From contig NZ_JAGGOT010000048.1 in NCBI RefSeq assembly GCF_018614195.1, positions 62,001-126,000 on the forward strand: a DNA stretch of 64,000 bases. The letters run 5' to 3'. The notes beneath the pieces are model-generated. The model did no database searches, was not told where the DNA came from, and worked only from the letters and a program-made list of their open reading frames with translations. Numbering within the stretch: the stretch's first letter is position 1; every line of letters begins with the position of its first letter. The DNA is from Streptomyces sp. ISL-43. GTDB lineage: Bacteria > Actinomycetota > Actinomycetes > Streptomycetales > Streptomycetaceae. A program made the translations under genes and the position numbers. Positions 26,237 through 34,827 of this stretch are shown here, one piece after another.

Positions 26237-27415
26237 GTGCGCAAGAAGCGACTGGCATCCCTCTTCGCCGCCGCCGGGCTCCTCGCGAGCTCCGTACCGC
26301 TGCTCGCGGCCGCCCAGGCCTCCGCCGCGCCCTCCGACGCCGAGTACCTGCGGCAGAAGCCGGCCTGGCACCGGTGCGGCGCCGACCAGCCGGCCTCGTA
26401 CGAATGCGCCACCATCAAGGTGCCGCTCGACTACCGTCGGCCCGAGGGCCGCAAGCTCGACCTCGCCATATCCCGGGTGCGCGGCACGAATCCGGCGAAG
26501 CGGCACGGCGTCCTGCTGAGGAACCCGGGCGGGCCCGGCGGCAGCGGCCTCGACCTGCCGCTGAGCGCCGGGGAGGCGCTGCCGCGGGAGGTGGCCGAAC
26601 GGTACGACCTGATCGGCTTCGACCCGCGCGGGGTCGGCGCCAGCAGCCGCGTCAGCTGCGGACTGGCCGACGCCGAGCAGAACTTCGACCGGGCGTACCG
26701 GCCCGAGACCTTCCCCTCCGATGTGGCGTGGGCGCGCACCGTCGCCGACAAGTGCCGGGAGAAGGCCGGCTCCGTGCTCCCGTACATCACCACCCGCAAC
26801 ACCGCGCGCGACATGGACACGATCCGCACGGTGCTCAGCGAGCGGAGGATCTCCTACCTGGGGTACTCGTACGGGACCTACCTCGGCTCGGTGTACACGC
26901 AGATGTTCCCGGACCGCACCGACCGGTTCGTGCTCGTCTTCGCCGACCTCCAGTGGGAGCGGCGGCGCTACAGCCCGATGCGCTCGTACGCGCAGTCGAA
27001 GCTGGCCGACCTGATGATGGCGCGGCACCTGGCCGTCCTCGCCGCCGAGCACGACTGGCCGCTGCGCAGCACCGCCGCGCACCCCGGCTACACCAGGACC
27101 AACCTGCAGACCGCCGGAGCGAGCCTGGGCACCGGCAGGCCCTCGCTCGGGCACCGGATCGTGAGCGCGGTCGACTTCCTCCCGAAGCACCAGGTCGGGC
27201 CCGGTACGGAACCGCTGCTCTACGCCGCCACCAGCCCGGAAGCGGCCGCCGGCGGCTACTACGGTCCCAGCGGCCGGCTCGGGCTGGTCGGCCCCAGTGC
27301 CGAGGCCCGCATCACCCGCCGGGCCCTGGGCCCCGCGGCCAACGCCCGGCTGTGGGCGCGGGCGGAGGCCCTCACCGGCGTCGGCCCGGCCGCGGCCGTC
27401 GCGGCGGCACGGTGA
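26237..27415 (+). CDS. In-frame chimera: N-half tripeptidyl-peptidase-like hydrolase, C-half short-chain dehydrogenase
   Basis: 392 residues from GTG 26237 (AAAGGAA upstream). Residues 1-30 are a signal peptide. Residues ~31-233 match secreted tripeptidyl aminopeptidase-type alpha/beta hydrolases (ATIKVPLDYRRPEG, NPGGPGGSG, GFDPRGVGASS, nucleophile elbow GYSYG with Ser211). After TDRFVL (~26930-26955) the sequence becomes the second half of a short-chain dehydrogenase: LQWERRRYSPMRSYAQSKLA with YxxxK (Tyr251, Lys255), then AAHPGYTRTNLQTAG and LLYAATSPEAAAGGYYGP. The hydrolase lacks its Asp and His; the dehydrogenase lacks its nucleotide-binding half. A deletion joining two genes is the simplest cause. 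The gene is probably inactive, or has a new role if expressed. Confidence 0.85.
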   Translation: MRKKRLASLFAAAGLLASSVPLLAAAQASAAPSDAEYLRQKPAWHRCGADQPASYECATIKVPLDYRRPEGRKLDLAISRVRGTNPAKRHGVLLRNPGGPGGSGLDLPLSAGEALPREVAERYDLIGFDPRGVGASSRVSCGLADAEQNFDRAYRPETFPSDVAWARTVADKCREKAGSVLPYITTRNTARDMDTIRTVLSERRISYLGYSYGTYLGSVYTQMFPDRTDRFVLVFADLQWERRRYSPMRSYAQSKLADLMMARHLAVLAAEHDWPLRSTAAHPGYTRTNLQTAGASLGTGRPSLGHRIVSAVDFLPKHQVGPGTEPLLYAATSPEAAAGGYYGPSGRLGLVGPSAEARITRRALGPAANARLWARAEALTGVGPAAAVAAAR

Positions 27416-28700
27416 CGGAGGGCTCTTCCCGAGCGGCCCCCGGAGCCGGCCCCGGCCCCAACCCCGCCACAGGCTTCCCCGGCGGCCCGGTCCGGCTCCC
27501 GCGCAGCGGGGTCAGCAGCCCCGAGCCGACGATCAGCAGGCACAGCGCCCCCGCGGCCAGGCTCACCGCCGGGACCCCGTGCCGGGCGGCGAGCGCGGTG
27601 AGCACCGCGGCCCCCACCGGGCCCGAGGCGTTGTGCACCGTCCAGAACGCGGAGGTGACCCGGCCGAGGAGGTGGTCCGGGGTGACCTCCTGGCGCAGGG
27701 TCATGGAGCAGACGCCGCCCACCGTGATCCCGAACATGAAGACGGCGGCCATCGCCGCGATCACCGGCACGCTGCGGCTGACCCCGATGGCCGCCACCGC
27801 CACGCCGATCAGGGCGGTCGAGCCCAGCCAGCACGTGCCGAAGCCGAGGGCCCGGCGCAGCGGCCCGGCGGCGAAGGCGGCGCAGACGACGCCGACGCCG
27901 CTCACCGCGATCACGTAGCCGACGGTCGCCGCGTCACGGCCGAGGTCGCTCTGGAGCCGGAAGATCAACAGGTCGGTGGCGCCCACGGTGACGAAGGTCA
28001 GCAGGGTGAGCAGGACGGTCAGCGGCCGCAGCAGGGCGTGCGCCCACAGGAAGCGGAAGCCGACCACGAACACCTCGCGCAGCGAGGTCCCCTTCGGCTG
28101 TTCCGGGGCCTGCCCTGCCTCCCCGCGCACGGCGAACCGTACCCACCCCAGGCTGGCCGCCGAGACCAGGAAACTGGCCCCGTCCAGGGCCAGCGCCCAG
28201 TCACCGCCCACCCCGGCGACGAGGAAGCCGGCCACGACCGGACCGAGGAGCGTCCCGAGGGCGAAGGTGCCCATCAGCCGGCCGTTGGCGGCGACGAGGT
28301 CCTCGGGCTCGACCAGGGCGGGCACGGCCGTCACGTACGCCACGTCGAAGAGGGTCTTCAGCACGGTGACCAGCGCGGTCACCACGTACAGCAGCCAGAT
28401 CCGCGGGCCGCCGAACGACCACATCAGCGGTACGGAGCCCAGCAGCACCGCCCGCGCGAGGTCGCACCCGATCATCAGCCGGCGGCGGTCCACCCGGTCC
28501 ACGACATGGCCGGCGAAGGTTCCCGCCGCGATGGCGGCGGCTCCGGAGACCGCGGTGACCAGGCCCATGCCGACGAGGGACCCGGTGACCTCGAGGACGA
28601 GCAGCGGCAGCGCGAGCAGCGAGACGGAGCCGCCGAGCACCGACAGCGCCTGGCCGAGCCAGAAGACGGTGAAGGGTCTGTTGTGACGCAGGCCCCTCAC
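27372..28700 (-). CDS. MFS transporter (enterobactin-exporter-like, 12 spans)
   Basis: 442 residues from GTG 28700, overlapping the thioesterase stop as GTGA. It has twelve hydrophobic segments and the MFS loop motif GHVVDRVDRRRLM between spans 2 and 3 (~65). NGRLMGTFALGTLLGPVVAGFLV is typical of MFS_3 exporters. The C-terminal tail (from ~400) is Gly/Pro/Arg-rich. Its last 44 bp overlap the convergent chimeric gene, which fits a rearranged neighbourhood. It is likely an efflux pump with unknown substrate. Confidence 0.88.
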   Translation of the reverse strand: MRGLRHNRPFTVFWLGQALSVLGGSVSLLALPLLVLEVTGSLVGMGLVTAVSGAAAIAAGTFAGHVVDRVDRRRLMIGCDLARAVLLGSVPLMWSFGGPRIWLLYVVTALVTVLKTLFDVAYVTAVPALVEPEDLVAANGRLMGTFALGTLLGPVVAGFLVAGVGGDWALALDGASFLVSAASLGWVRFAVRGEAGQAPEQPKGTSLREVFVVGFRFLWAHALLRPLTVLLTLLTFVTVGATDLLIFRLQSDLGRDAATVGYVIAVSGVGVVCAAFAAGPLRRALGFGTCWLGSTALIGVAVAAIGVSRSVPVIAAMAAVFMFGITVGGVCSMTLRQEVTPDHLLGRVTSAFWTVHNASGPVGAAVLTALAARHGVPAVSLAAGALCLLIVGSGLLTPLRGSRTGPPGKPVAGLGPGPAPGAAREEPSVTVPPRRPRPGRRR

Positions 28701-29110
28701 CCGAGCAGGGCGTAGACCGCGGAGGCCTTCGCGGCCGGTTCCGACGCGCCCTCGGCGGTCATGGTGATGTCGGCGAAGGCCATCCGCTTGCCGAGCTTGG
28801 TGATCCGTACGTCGATCAGCACGTCGGCGCCCACCACGGGCCGCTGGAAGCTGGTGGACTGCTGGACGGTGGTCATCGGACCGTACGCGCCGCGCGCGGC
28901 GCAGACCGCGATGACGGTGGCGGTGTCGGCGGCGGCCATCAAGGCCTGGCCGGACAGGCCGCCGCCGTCCCGGGCGAGGGTGTCCGACCAGGGCAGCCTG
29001 AGCACGGCGTGCCGCTCGCCCGTCTCCTGGACGGTGAGTCCGAGGGCGAGCACCCACGGGGCGAAGTTGTCGTTGAGGATCTTGTCCGCGTCTGCCGGTG
29101 TCAGATTCAC
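28697..29110 (-). CDS. PaaI-type hotdog thioesterase
   Basis: 137 residues from GTG 29110; an ATG at 29149 would add 13 residues and neither has a clear ribosome site. The hotdog fold is recognisable from FAPWVLALGLTVQETGERHAVLRLP, the DGGGLSGQALMAAADTATVIAV helix with its Gly and Asp, and MTTVQQSTSFQRPV. Such enzymes hydrolyse acyl-CoA thioesters. It is coupled to the MFS gene by a 4-bp overlap and lies 66 bp downstream of fadH, so the three may form one unit around acyl-CoA turnover. Confidence 0.85.
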   Translation of the reverse strand: MNLTPADADKILNDNFAPWVLALGLTVQETGERHAVLRLPWSDTLARDGGGLSGQALMAAADTATVIAVCAARGAYGPMTTVQQSTSFQRPVVGADVLIDVRITKLGKRMAFADITMTAEGASEPAAKASAVYALLG

Positions 29111-29176
29111 CGGTCGATTGTGGCGGCCCGGTCCGGACCGCCACAACACCTTTGCCCCACAGGGGCCTTCCAGGGC

Positions 29177-31201
29177 CTAGAGAGCCGCGGCCAGTTCCGT
29201 ACCCTGCCGGATGGCCCGCTTGGCGTCGAGTTCGGCGGCCACGTCCGCGCCGCCGATCAGGTGCGCCTCGATGCCGGCCGCGCGCAGGGCCTCGTACAGG
29301 TCGCGGCGCGGTTCCTGGCCGGTGCACAGGACCACGGTGTCCGCGGGTACGAGGCGCTGCTCGCCCCCCACCGTGATGTGCAGGCCCTCGCCGTCGATGC
29401 GGTCGTACGCGGCACCCGCGACGGAGACGACCCCGCGGTGCTTGAGCTCCGCGCGGTGGATCCAGCCGGTGGTGGTGCCGAGGCCCGCGCCGACCTTGGT
29501 GGTCTTGCGCTGCAGCAGGTGGACCTGGCGCGGCGGGGCGGGCCGCTCGGGGGCGGTGAGGCCGCCGGGGCCGGCGTACGAGGTGTCCACGCCCCAGTGG
29601 CGGAAGTAGACCTCGGGGTCCTGGGAGGCGCCCTCGCCGCTGTCGGTGAGGAATTCGGCGACGTCGAAGCCGATGCCGCCCGCGCCGAGGACGGCCACGC
29701 GCTCGCCGACCGGGGCGCCGTCGCGCAGGACGTCGAGGTAGCTGAGGACGTTCGGGCCGTCGACGCCCTCGATGTCGGGGGTACGGGGGGTGACGCCGGT
29801 GGCGACGACGACCTCGTCGTAGCCGCGCAGGGTCTCGACGTCGGCGCGGGTGTTCAGCTTGACCTCGACCGCGTGCTCGGCGAGCTGGGTGCCGAAGTAG
29901 CGGATGGTCTCCTCGAACTCCTCCTTGCCGGGAATGCGGCGGGCGACGTCGAGCTGGCCGCCGATGTGGCCGGAGGCCTCGTAGAGGGTGACGGCGTGGC
30001 CGCGGCCGGCGGCGGAGACGGCGCAGGCGAGACCGGCCGGGCCGGCGCCGACGACGGCGACCTTCTTCTTCAACTTGGTCGGGGACAGCGTGAGTTCGGT
30101 CTCGTGGCAGGCGCGCGGGTTGACCAGGCAGCTGGTGATCTTGCCGCTGAAGGTGTGGTCGAGGCAGGCCTGGTTGCAGCCGATGCAGGTGTTGATGGTC
30201 TCGGAGCGACCGGCGGCGGCCTTGGCGACGAAGTCGGCGTCGGCGAGGAAGGGGCGGGCCAGCGACACCAGGTCGGCGCGGCCGTCGGCGAGCAACTCCT
30301 CGGCGATCTCCGGGGTGTTGATGCGGTTGCTGGTGACGAGGGGGACGGAGACCGCGCCCATCAGCCGCTTGGTGACCCAGGTGTAGGCGCCGCGCGGTAC
30401 GGAGGTGGCGATGGTGGGGATGCGGGCCTCGTGCCAGCCGATACCGGTGTTGATGATGGTGGCGCCGGCGGCCTCGATCTCCTTGGCGAGGCGGACGACC
30501 TCGTCGAGGGTGGAGCCGCCGGGGATCAGGTCGAGCATCGAGAGGCGGTAGATGAGGATGAAGTCCTCGCCGACGGCCGCGCGGGTGCGCCGGACGATCT
30601 CCAGCGGGAAGCGCACGCGGTTCTCGTACGCGCCGCCCCAGCGGTCGGTGCGCTTGTTGGTGGCGGCGGCGATGAACTCGTTGACCAGGTAGCCCTCGGA
30701 GCCCATGATCTCGACGCCGTCGTAGCCGGCCAACTTGGCGAGGCGGGCGGCGCGGACGAAGTCCTCGACCGTGCGCTCGACTTCGGCGTCGGTGAGGGCG
30801 TTCGGGACGAAGGGACTGATGGGGGCCTGGAGGGCGCTGGGTGCGACCAGGTCCTTGTGGTAGGCGTAGCGGCCGAAGTGGAGGATCTGCATGGCGATCT
30901 TCCCGCCCGCTTCGTGCACCGCCTCGGTGACCACCCGGTGCTCGGCGGCCTCCTCCTCGGTGGTGAGGCGGGCGCCGCCCTCGAAGGGCCGGCCGGCGTC
31001 GTTCGGGGCTATGCCCCCGGTGACGATCAGACCGGCTCCGCCTCGGGCGCGCTCGGCGTAGAAGGCGGCGAGGCGCTCGAAGCCGCGCTCGTGCTCTTCG
31101 AGGCCGGTGTGCATGGAGCCCATGATCACGCGGTTCGGCAGGGTGGTGAAGCCGAGGTCCAGGGGGCTCAGCAGGTGCGGGTACCGGCTCTGGGAACTCA
31201 T
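29177..31201 (-). CDS. fadH: NADPH-dependent 2,4-dienoyl-CoA reductase
   Basis: 674 residues from ATG 31201 (GAGGAGG 8 nt upstream), the usual length. An N-terminal old-yellow-enzyme barrel binds FMN (PHLLSPLDLGFTTLPNRVIMGSMHTG; NEFIAAATNKRTDRWGGAYENRVRFP). The 4Fe-4S cysteines follow (CIGCNQACLDHTF, SCLVNPRAC, ~340-370). Next come an FAD site (VAVVGAGPAGLACAVSAAG, ~385) and an NAD(P) site (VAVLGAGGIGFDVAEFL, ~505). It reduces 2,4-dienoyl-CoA during beta-oxidation of unsaturated fatty acids in the cytosol. A perfect operator-like repeat lies about 60 bp upstream. Confidence 0.95.
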   Translation of the reverse strand: MSSQSRYPHLLSPLDLGFTTLPNRVIMGSMHTGLEEHERGFERLAAFYAERARGGAGLIVTGGIAPNDAGRPFEGGARLTTEEEAAEHRVVTEAVHEAGGKIAMQILHFGRYAYHKDLVAPSALQAPISPFVPNALTDAEVERTVEDFVRAARLAKLAGYDGVEIMGSEGYLVNEFIAAATNKRTDRWGGAYENRVRFPLEIVRRTRAAVGEDFILIYRLSMLDLIPGGSTLDEVVRLAKEIEAAGATIINTGIGWHEARIPTIATSVPRGAYTWVTKRLMGAVSVPLVTSNRINTPEIAEELLADGRADLVSLARPFLADADFVAKAAAGRSETINTCIGCNQACLDHTFSGKITSCLVNPRACHETELTLSPTKLKKKVAVVGAGPAGLACAVSAAGRGHAVTLYEASGHIGGQLDVARRIPGKEEFEETIRYFGTQLAEHAVEVKLNTRADVETLRGYDEVVVATGVTPRTPDIEGVDGPNVLSYLDVLRDGAPVGERVAVLGAGGIGFDVAEFLTDSGEGASQDPEVYFRHWGVDTSYAGPGGLTAPERPAPPRQVHLLQRKTTKVGAGLGTTTGWIHRAELKHRGVVSVAGAAYDRIDGEGLHITVGGEQRLVPADTVVLCTGQEPRRDLYEALRAAGIEAHLIGGADVAAELDAKRAIRQGTELAAAL

Positions 31202-31257
31202 GAGGGGGCGCCTCCTCGCGCGGGGGTGATGAACCTGTTCTAGCGAGCGGGCGCTTA

Positions 31258-31277
31258 TTTTGCAACTAGGTGCAAAA
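31258..31277. promoter_or_regulatory. Inverted repeat operator upstream of fadH
   Basis: TTTTGCA (31258-31264) and TGCAAAA (31271-31277) are perfect 7-bp arms separated by ACTAGG. The site is AT-rich against a GC-rich background and lies 57 bp upstream of fadH. It resembles TTGCA-type operators of MarR/TetR regulators; no regulator gene adjoins it. Confidence 0.6.
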
Positions 31278-31441
31278 CCCTGGCCGGGGGTCCCCGGGGC
31301 CCGTCCGCCCGGCATTCCCGGGACCGCGGGCGCGGCCGGCGGGGACCTGTGGCGGAGCTCACGCCCCGAGACGGGGCAAAAGATCAAGGGATGTCCGCGT
31401 TTCCCGGGCGGCCGCGGACTGGGCGCGCGCACGGGACGGAC

Positions 31442-31618
31442 TCAGTCACCCAGCCCGGCCCGGGTCTCGCCGCCGTCGGTGACGAGACCGGCCCCGCCGG
31501 ACACCAGCATCGCCGCGCCGAACGCTCCGGCCCAGGCGATGACCGGGGCCGGGGAGGCCAGTGCGTCCTTGCCGGGCAGCCGCGACGCACTGGCCGCCCA
31601 CACCTTCAAAGCGATCAC
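31442..31618 (-). CDS. Possible 58-residue membrane peptide or gene remnant
   Basis: A short frame from GTG 31618 encodes an Ala-rich peptide with one membrane-like segment (ASPAPVIAWAGAFGAAMLVSGG, in part, ~24-43) and a charged end (TDGGETRAGLGD). No ribosome site is visible and the frame stays open upstream into the mannosidase terminator. It is the only coding-like signal in the 380-bp gap between the fadH operator and the terminator. It could be a remnant of a membrane protein gene or chance. Confidence 0.25.
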   Translation of the reverse strand: MIALKVWAASASRLPGKDALASPAPVIAWAGAFGAAMLVSGGAGLVTDGGETRAGLGD

Positions 31619-31660
31619 GGCTGGAACATACGGCAGCGGCGCGAGGGCCCCACGCCCGGG

Positions 31661-31702
31661 CCCTCGCAGGGCGCCCCAGCCGTGTGGGGCGCCCTGCGAG
31701 GG
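31661..31702 (-). terminator. Perfect 18-bp terminator hairpin of the mannosidase operon
   Basis: CCCTCGCAGGGCGCCCCA (31661-31678) pairs completely with 31685-31702 across a 6-nt loop, 22 bp beyond the stop of the mannosidase gene. This is a strong terminator for the SBP-permease-permease-GH38 operon. Confidence 0.85.
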
Positions 31703-31724
31703 CGGTGAGGCCCTGTGGAGGCGG

Positions 31725-34700
31725 TCAGGCCCTGTGGAGGCGGAGCGTGAGGATCTGGAACGGGCGCAGGGTCAGGGCCACCGCGCCGTCCGGGGTGGGG
31801 GCGCCGACGGCCGCGCCCTCCATCGGGCGCTCCAGGAGGTCGCTCTCGACCGCCGCCACCAGGGGGAAGCCCGCCGTCAGGGTGGCGTTCGCCCGGCCGC
31901 CGCGGGATTCGTAGAGGCGGACGACGACGTCGCCGCCGCGGTCCTCGGCGAGCTTGACCGATTCGACGACCACCGCGTCGTTGTCGACCGCGACGAGCGG
32001 CGCGACCGGCCCCGCGCCGGACAGCACGCGCTCGGGCAGGTTCAGCGCGTGGCCCTCGCGGACCGCGTCGGCGATGGCCGCGCCCGGGGCGAGGGAGAAG
32101 CGCAGAGTGTGCGCACCCTGGTCGGTCTCCGGGTCGGGATAGCGCGGGGCCCGCAGGAGGGACAGCCGGATGGTGGTGGTCTGGCCGCCGTCGGCCCGCA
32201 TGTCGCGGGTCACGTCGTGGCCGTACGTGGAGTCGTTGAGGACGGCGACGCCCCAGCCCGGCTCCTCCGCGTGGATCCAGCGATGCGCGCAGATCTCGAA
32301 CTTGGCCGCCTCCCAGGAGGTGTTGGTGTGGGTGGCCCGGTAGACGTGCCCGAACTGCGTCTCCGATGCCGAGCGTTCGGCTTTGACGTCCAGCGGGAAA
32401 GCCGCCTTGAGGAACTTCTCCGTCTCGTGCCAGTCCACGTCCGAGACGATGTCCACCGCCTTGGCGCCGGCCCTGAGCGTGACCCTCTGGACGACCGAGG
32501 AGGAAGAGCCGAAGGAGCGGGCCACCCGCACCGTGGCGTGCGAGGCCCCGGCCTCGGAGACCTCCAGCGCGTCCACGTCCACCAGGTCGGTGACCTTGTT
32601 GCGGTAGAACTCGTCGATGTCCCACGCGTCCCACATGTTCGGGAAGTCCGGGTGGATCTGGAGCAGGTTCGCGGCGGCGCCCGGCGCGACCGACTCGCGG
32701 CCGGCCTCCAGGTCGTAGGCGGACACGATCAGGCCGCGGCCGTCGATCTCCACGCGCAGGCGCCCGTTGGCGAGGGTCCACCCGCCGTCCGGCCGCTCCC
32801 CGACCGTGACGGGGTGCCCGGCGGCCGCCGGCCGTCCCGCCCCGCCGGCCGGGACTCCGCGCCGGGCGTGCGGGGCGCAGTTGAAGACGAGCTGCTCCTC
32901 GCCCTCGCCCGCCAGCGCGGTCTGCGCCGTCAGGGTGATCCCGCGCAGTTCCTCCCGCACGCGTGCGTACGTCTCGCGCGCCTCGCGGTGCACCCAGGCG
33001 ATGGAGGAGCCGGGGAGGATGTCGTGGAACTGGTGGAGCAGCACGGTCTTCCAGATCCGCTCCAGGTCCTCGTACGGGTACGCGTACCCGGGGACCTTCA
33101 CCGCGGCCGTGGACGCCCACAGTTCGGCCTCGCGCAGCAGCGACTCGCTGTGGCGGTTGCCCTGCTTGGTCTTGGCCTGGGAGGTGTAGGTGCCCCGGTG
33201 CAGCTCCAGGTAGAGCTCGCCGGCCCAGACGGGCGCGTCCTCGTACTCGGCGTGCGCCTTCTCGAAGAACGCGTCGGGACGCTCGATCTCCACGCGCGGG
33301 GAGCCTTCGAGGTCCCGCTGCCGCTTCGCGCGGGCGAGCTGCTCGCGCGTGGGGCCGCCGCCGCCGTCGCCCCAGCCGAAGGGGGCCAGCGAGCGCGAAC
33401 CCCGGCCCTTCTCGCGGTAGTTGCGGGCGGCATGCGCCATCTGGGCGCCGCCGAGGTCCGAGTTGTAGGTGTCGACGGGAGGGAAGTGCGTGAAGACGCG
33501 GGTGCCGTCGATGCCCTCCCACCAGAAGGTGTGGTGGGGGAACTTGTTGACCTGGGACCAGGAGATCTTCTGGGTCAGAAACCACTTGGAGCCGGAGAGC
33601 TTGACGATCTGCGGCATCGCGGCGGTGTAGCCGAAGGAGTCGGGCAGCCAGACGTTCTTCGTCTCGATGCCGAACTCGTCCATGAAGAACTTCTTGCCGT
33701 ACAGGAATTGGCGGGCCATGGCCTCGCCGCCCACCATGTTGGTGTCGGACTCCACCCACATGCCGCCGACCGGCACGAACTGCCCGTCCGCGATCTTCTT
33801 CTTGACCCGCTCGAAGAGCTCGGGCCGGTAGGTCTTGATCCAGTCGAGCTGCTGGGCCTGCGACATGGCGAAGACGAACTCGGGGTGCTCGTCCATCAGG
33901 TTGACCATGTTGGACGAGGTCCGCGACACCTTGCGCACCGTCTCGCGCAGCGGCCACAGCCAGGCCGAGTCGATGTGCGCGTGGCCGACCGCGCTGATCC
34001 GGTGCGCGGAGGCGTGGGCGGGGGCGGCCAGCGCGGCCACGAGCCGCGCGCGGGCGGCGGCCGCCGTGCCGGGGACGTCGCACAGGTCCACCGCGTCGAG
34101 GGCGGAGTCGATGGCGCGCAGGATCTCGTAGCGCCGGGCCTCACCCTCGTCGAGCTGCGTCATCAGGTCGTAGAGGACTTCGAGGTCCTGTACGAGTTCC
34201 CAGACCTCGCTCTCGAAGACGGCGAGGTCCATCCGGGCGAGCCGGTAGAGGGGCTGGTCGCCGCTGGTCCGCCTGTCCCCCTCGTACGTGATCGAGTGGT
34301 CGACCAGGACCGGGTTGGAGGCGGCCTCGACGTACCACTCGATCCGCTCCCCGCCGACCGCCGGGTCGGCAACGCGCACCCAGTCGTTGTACGGGTTGAG
34401 CGCCTTGATCTCTCCGCCGTCGGCGCGGTGGACCAGGCCCTCGCACTGGAAGCCGGGCATCATCCGGTCGAAGCCGAGGTCGAGGACGGCCTCGACCGTA
34501 CGGCCCGCCCAGTCGGCGGGGACGGCGCCGGTGACCTTGAACCAGGTGGTGCCCCAGGCCGGGCCCCACACGTCTGCGACCGCGCAGGGTTCGTACGGGG
34601 CCGCGAGGCCATCGGCGACGGGGACGGGCTCGCCGGGGGCCTCCCAGCGCTCGACGGCCAGCGGGACCGAGCGGGAGTGCACGGCGGGCTTGATGCGCTC

Positions 34701-34751
34701 CTTGAGGACGCGGCGGAGGCGGTGTTCGGTGATGCTGCGGTCGTCATGCAT
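31725..34751 (-). CDS. Alpha-mannosidase, GH38
   Basis: 1008 residues, full length. An N-terminal beta domain (1-240) precedes the catalytic barrel. Zinc and substrate motifs are GHAHIDSAWLWPLRET (~260), MWVESDTNMVGGEA (~330, the Asp is the presumed nucleophile), WLPDSFGYTAAMPQ (~368) and FWWEGIDGTRVFTHFPP (~405). C-terminal beta-sandwiches follow. No signal peptide is present, so it acts on imported mannosides in the cytosol. It is the last gene of the second CUT1 operon, 76 bp after the MalG-type permease, and is followed by a strong terminator. It should remove alpha-linked mannose from oligosaccharides such as N-glycan fragments. Confidence 0.95.
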   Translation of the reverse strand: MHDDRSITEHRLRRVLKERIKPAVHSRSVPLAVERWEAPGEPVPVADGLAAPYEPCAVADVWGPAWGTTWFKVTGAVPADWAGRTVEAVLDLGFDRMMPGFQCEGLVHRADGGEIKALNPYNDWVRVADPAVGGERIEWYVEAASNPVLVDHSITYEGDRRTSGDQPLYRLARMDLAVFESEVWELVQDLEVLYDLMTQLDEGEARRYEILRAIDSALDAVDLCDVPGTAAAARARLVAALAAPAHASAHRISAVGHAHIDSAWLWPLRETVRKVSRTSSNMVNLMDEHPEFVFAMSQAQQLDWIKTYRPELFERVKKKIADGQFVPVGGMWVESDTNMVGGEAMARQFLYGKKFFMDEFGIETKNVWLPDSFGYTAAMPQIVKLSGSKWFLTQKISWSQVNKFPHHTFWWEGIDGTRVFTHFPPVDTYNSDLGGAQMAHAARNYREKGRGSRSLAPFGWGDGGGGPTREQLARAKRQRDLEGSPRVEIERPDAFFEKAHAEYEDAPVWAGELYLELHRGTYTSQAKTKQGNRHSESLLREAELWASTAAVKVPGYAYPYEDLERIWKTVLLHQFHDILPGSSIAWVHREARETYARVREELRGITLTAQTALAGEGEEQLVFNCAPHARRGVPAGGAGRPAAAGHPVTVGERPDGGWTLANGRLRVEIDGRGLIVSAYDLEAGRESVAPGAAANLLQIHPDFPNMWDAWDIDEFYRNKVTDLVDVDALEVSEAGASHATVRVARSFGSSSSVVQRVTLRAGAKAVDIVSDVDWHETEKFLKAAFPLDVKAERSASETQFGHVYRATHTNTSWEAAKFEICAHRWIHAEEPGWGVAVLNDSTYGHDVTRDMRADGGQTTTIRLSLLRAPRYPDPETDQGAHTLRFSLAPGAAIADAVREGHALNLPERVLSGAGPVAPLVAVDNDAVVVESVKLAEDRGGDVVVRLYESRGGRANATLTAGFPLVAAVESDLLERPMEGAAVGAPTPDGAVALTLRPFQILTLRLHRA

Positions 34752-34827
34752 GACGGCTGCTCCACTCCGGGAGAGGGGGTACGGGGCGAATCGTGCGGAC
34801 GGTCGGGGGGACGGCGACGGGCTCGGG

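Noticed and set aside
29009..31243. 744-codon open frame opposite fadH
   Set aside because: Same shadow effect: the opposite strand encodes a clear dienoyl-CoA reductase, and this frame has no start site or family.
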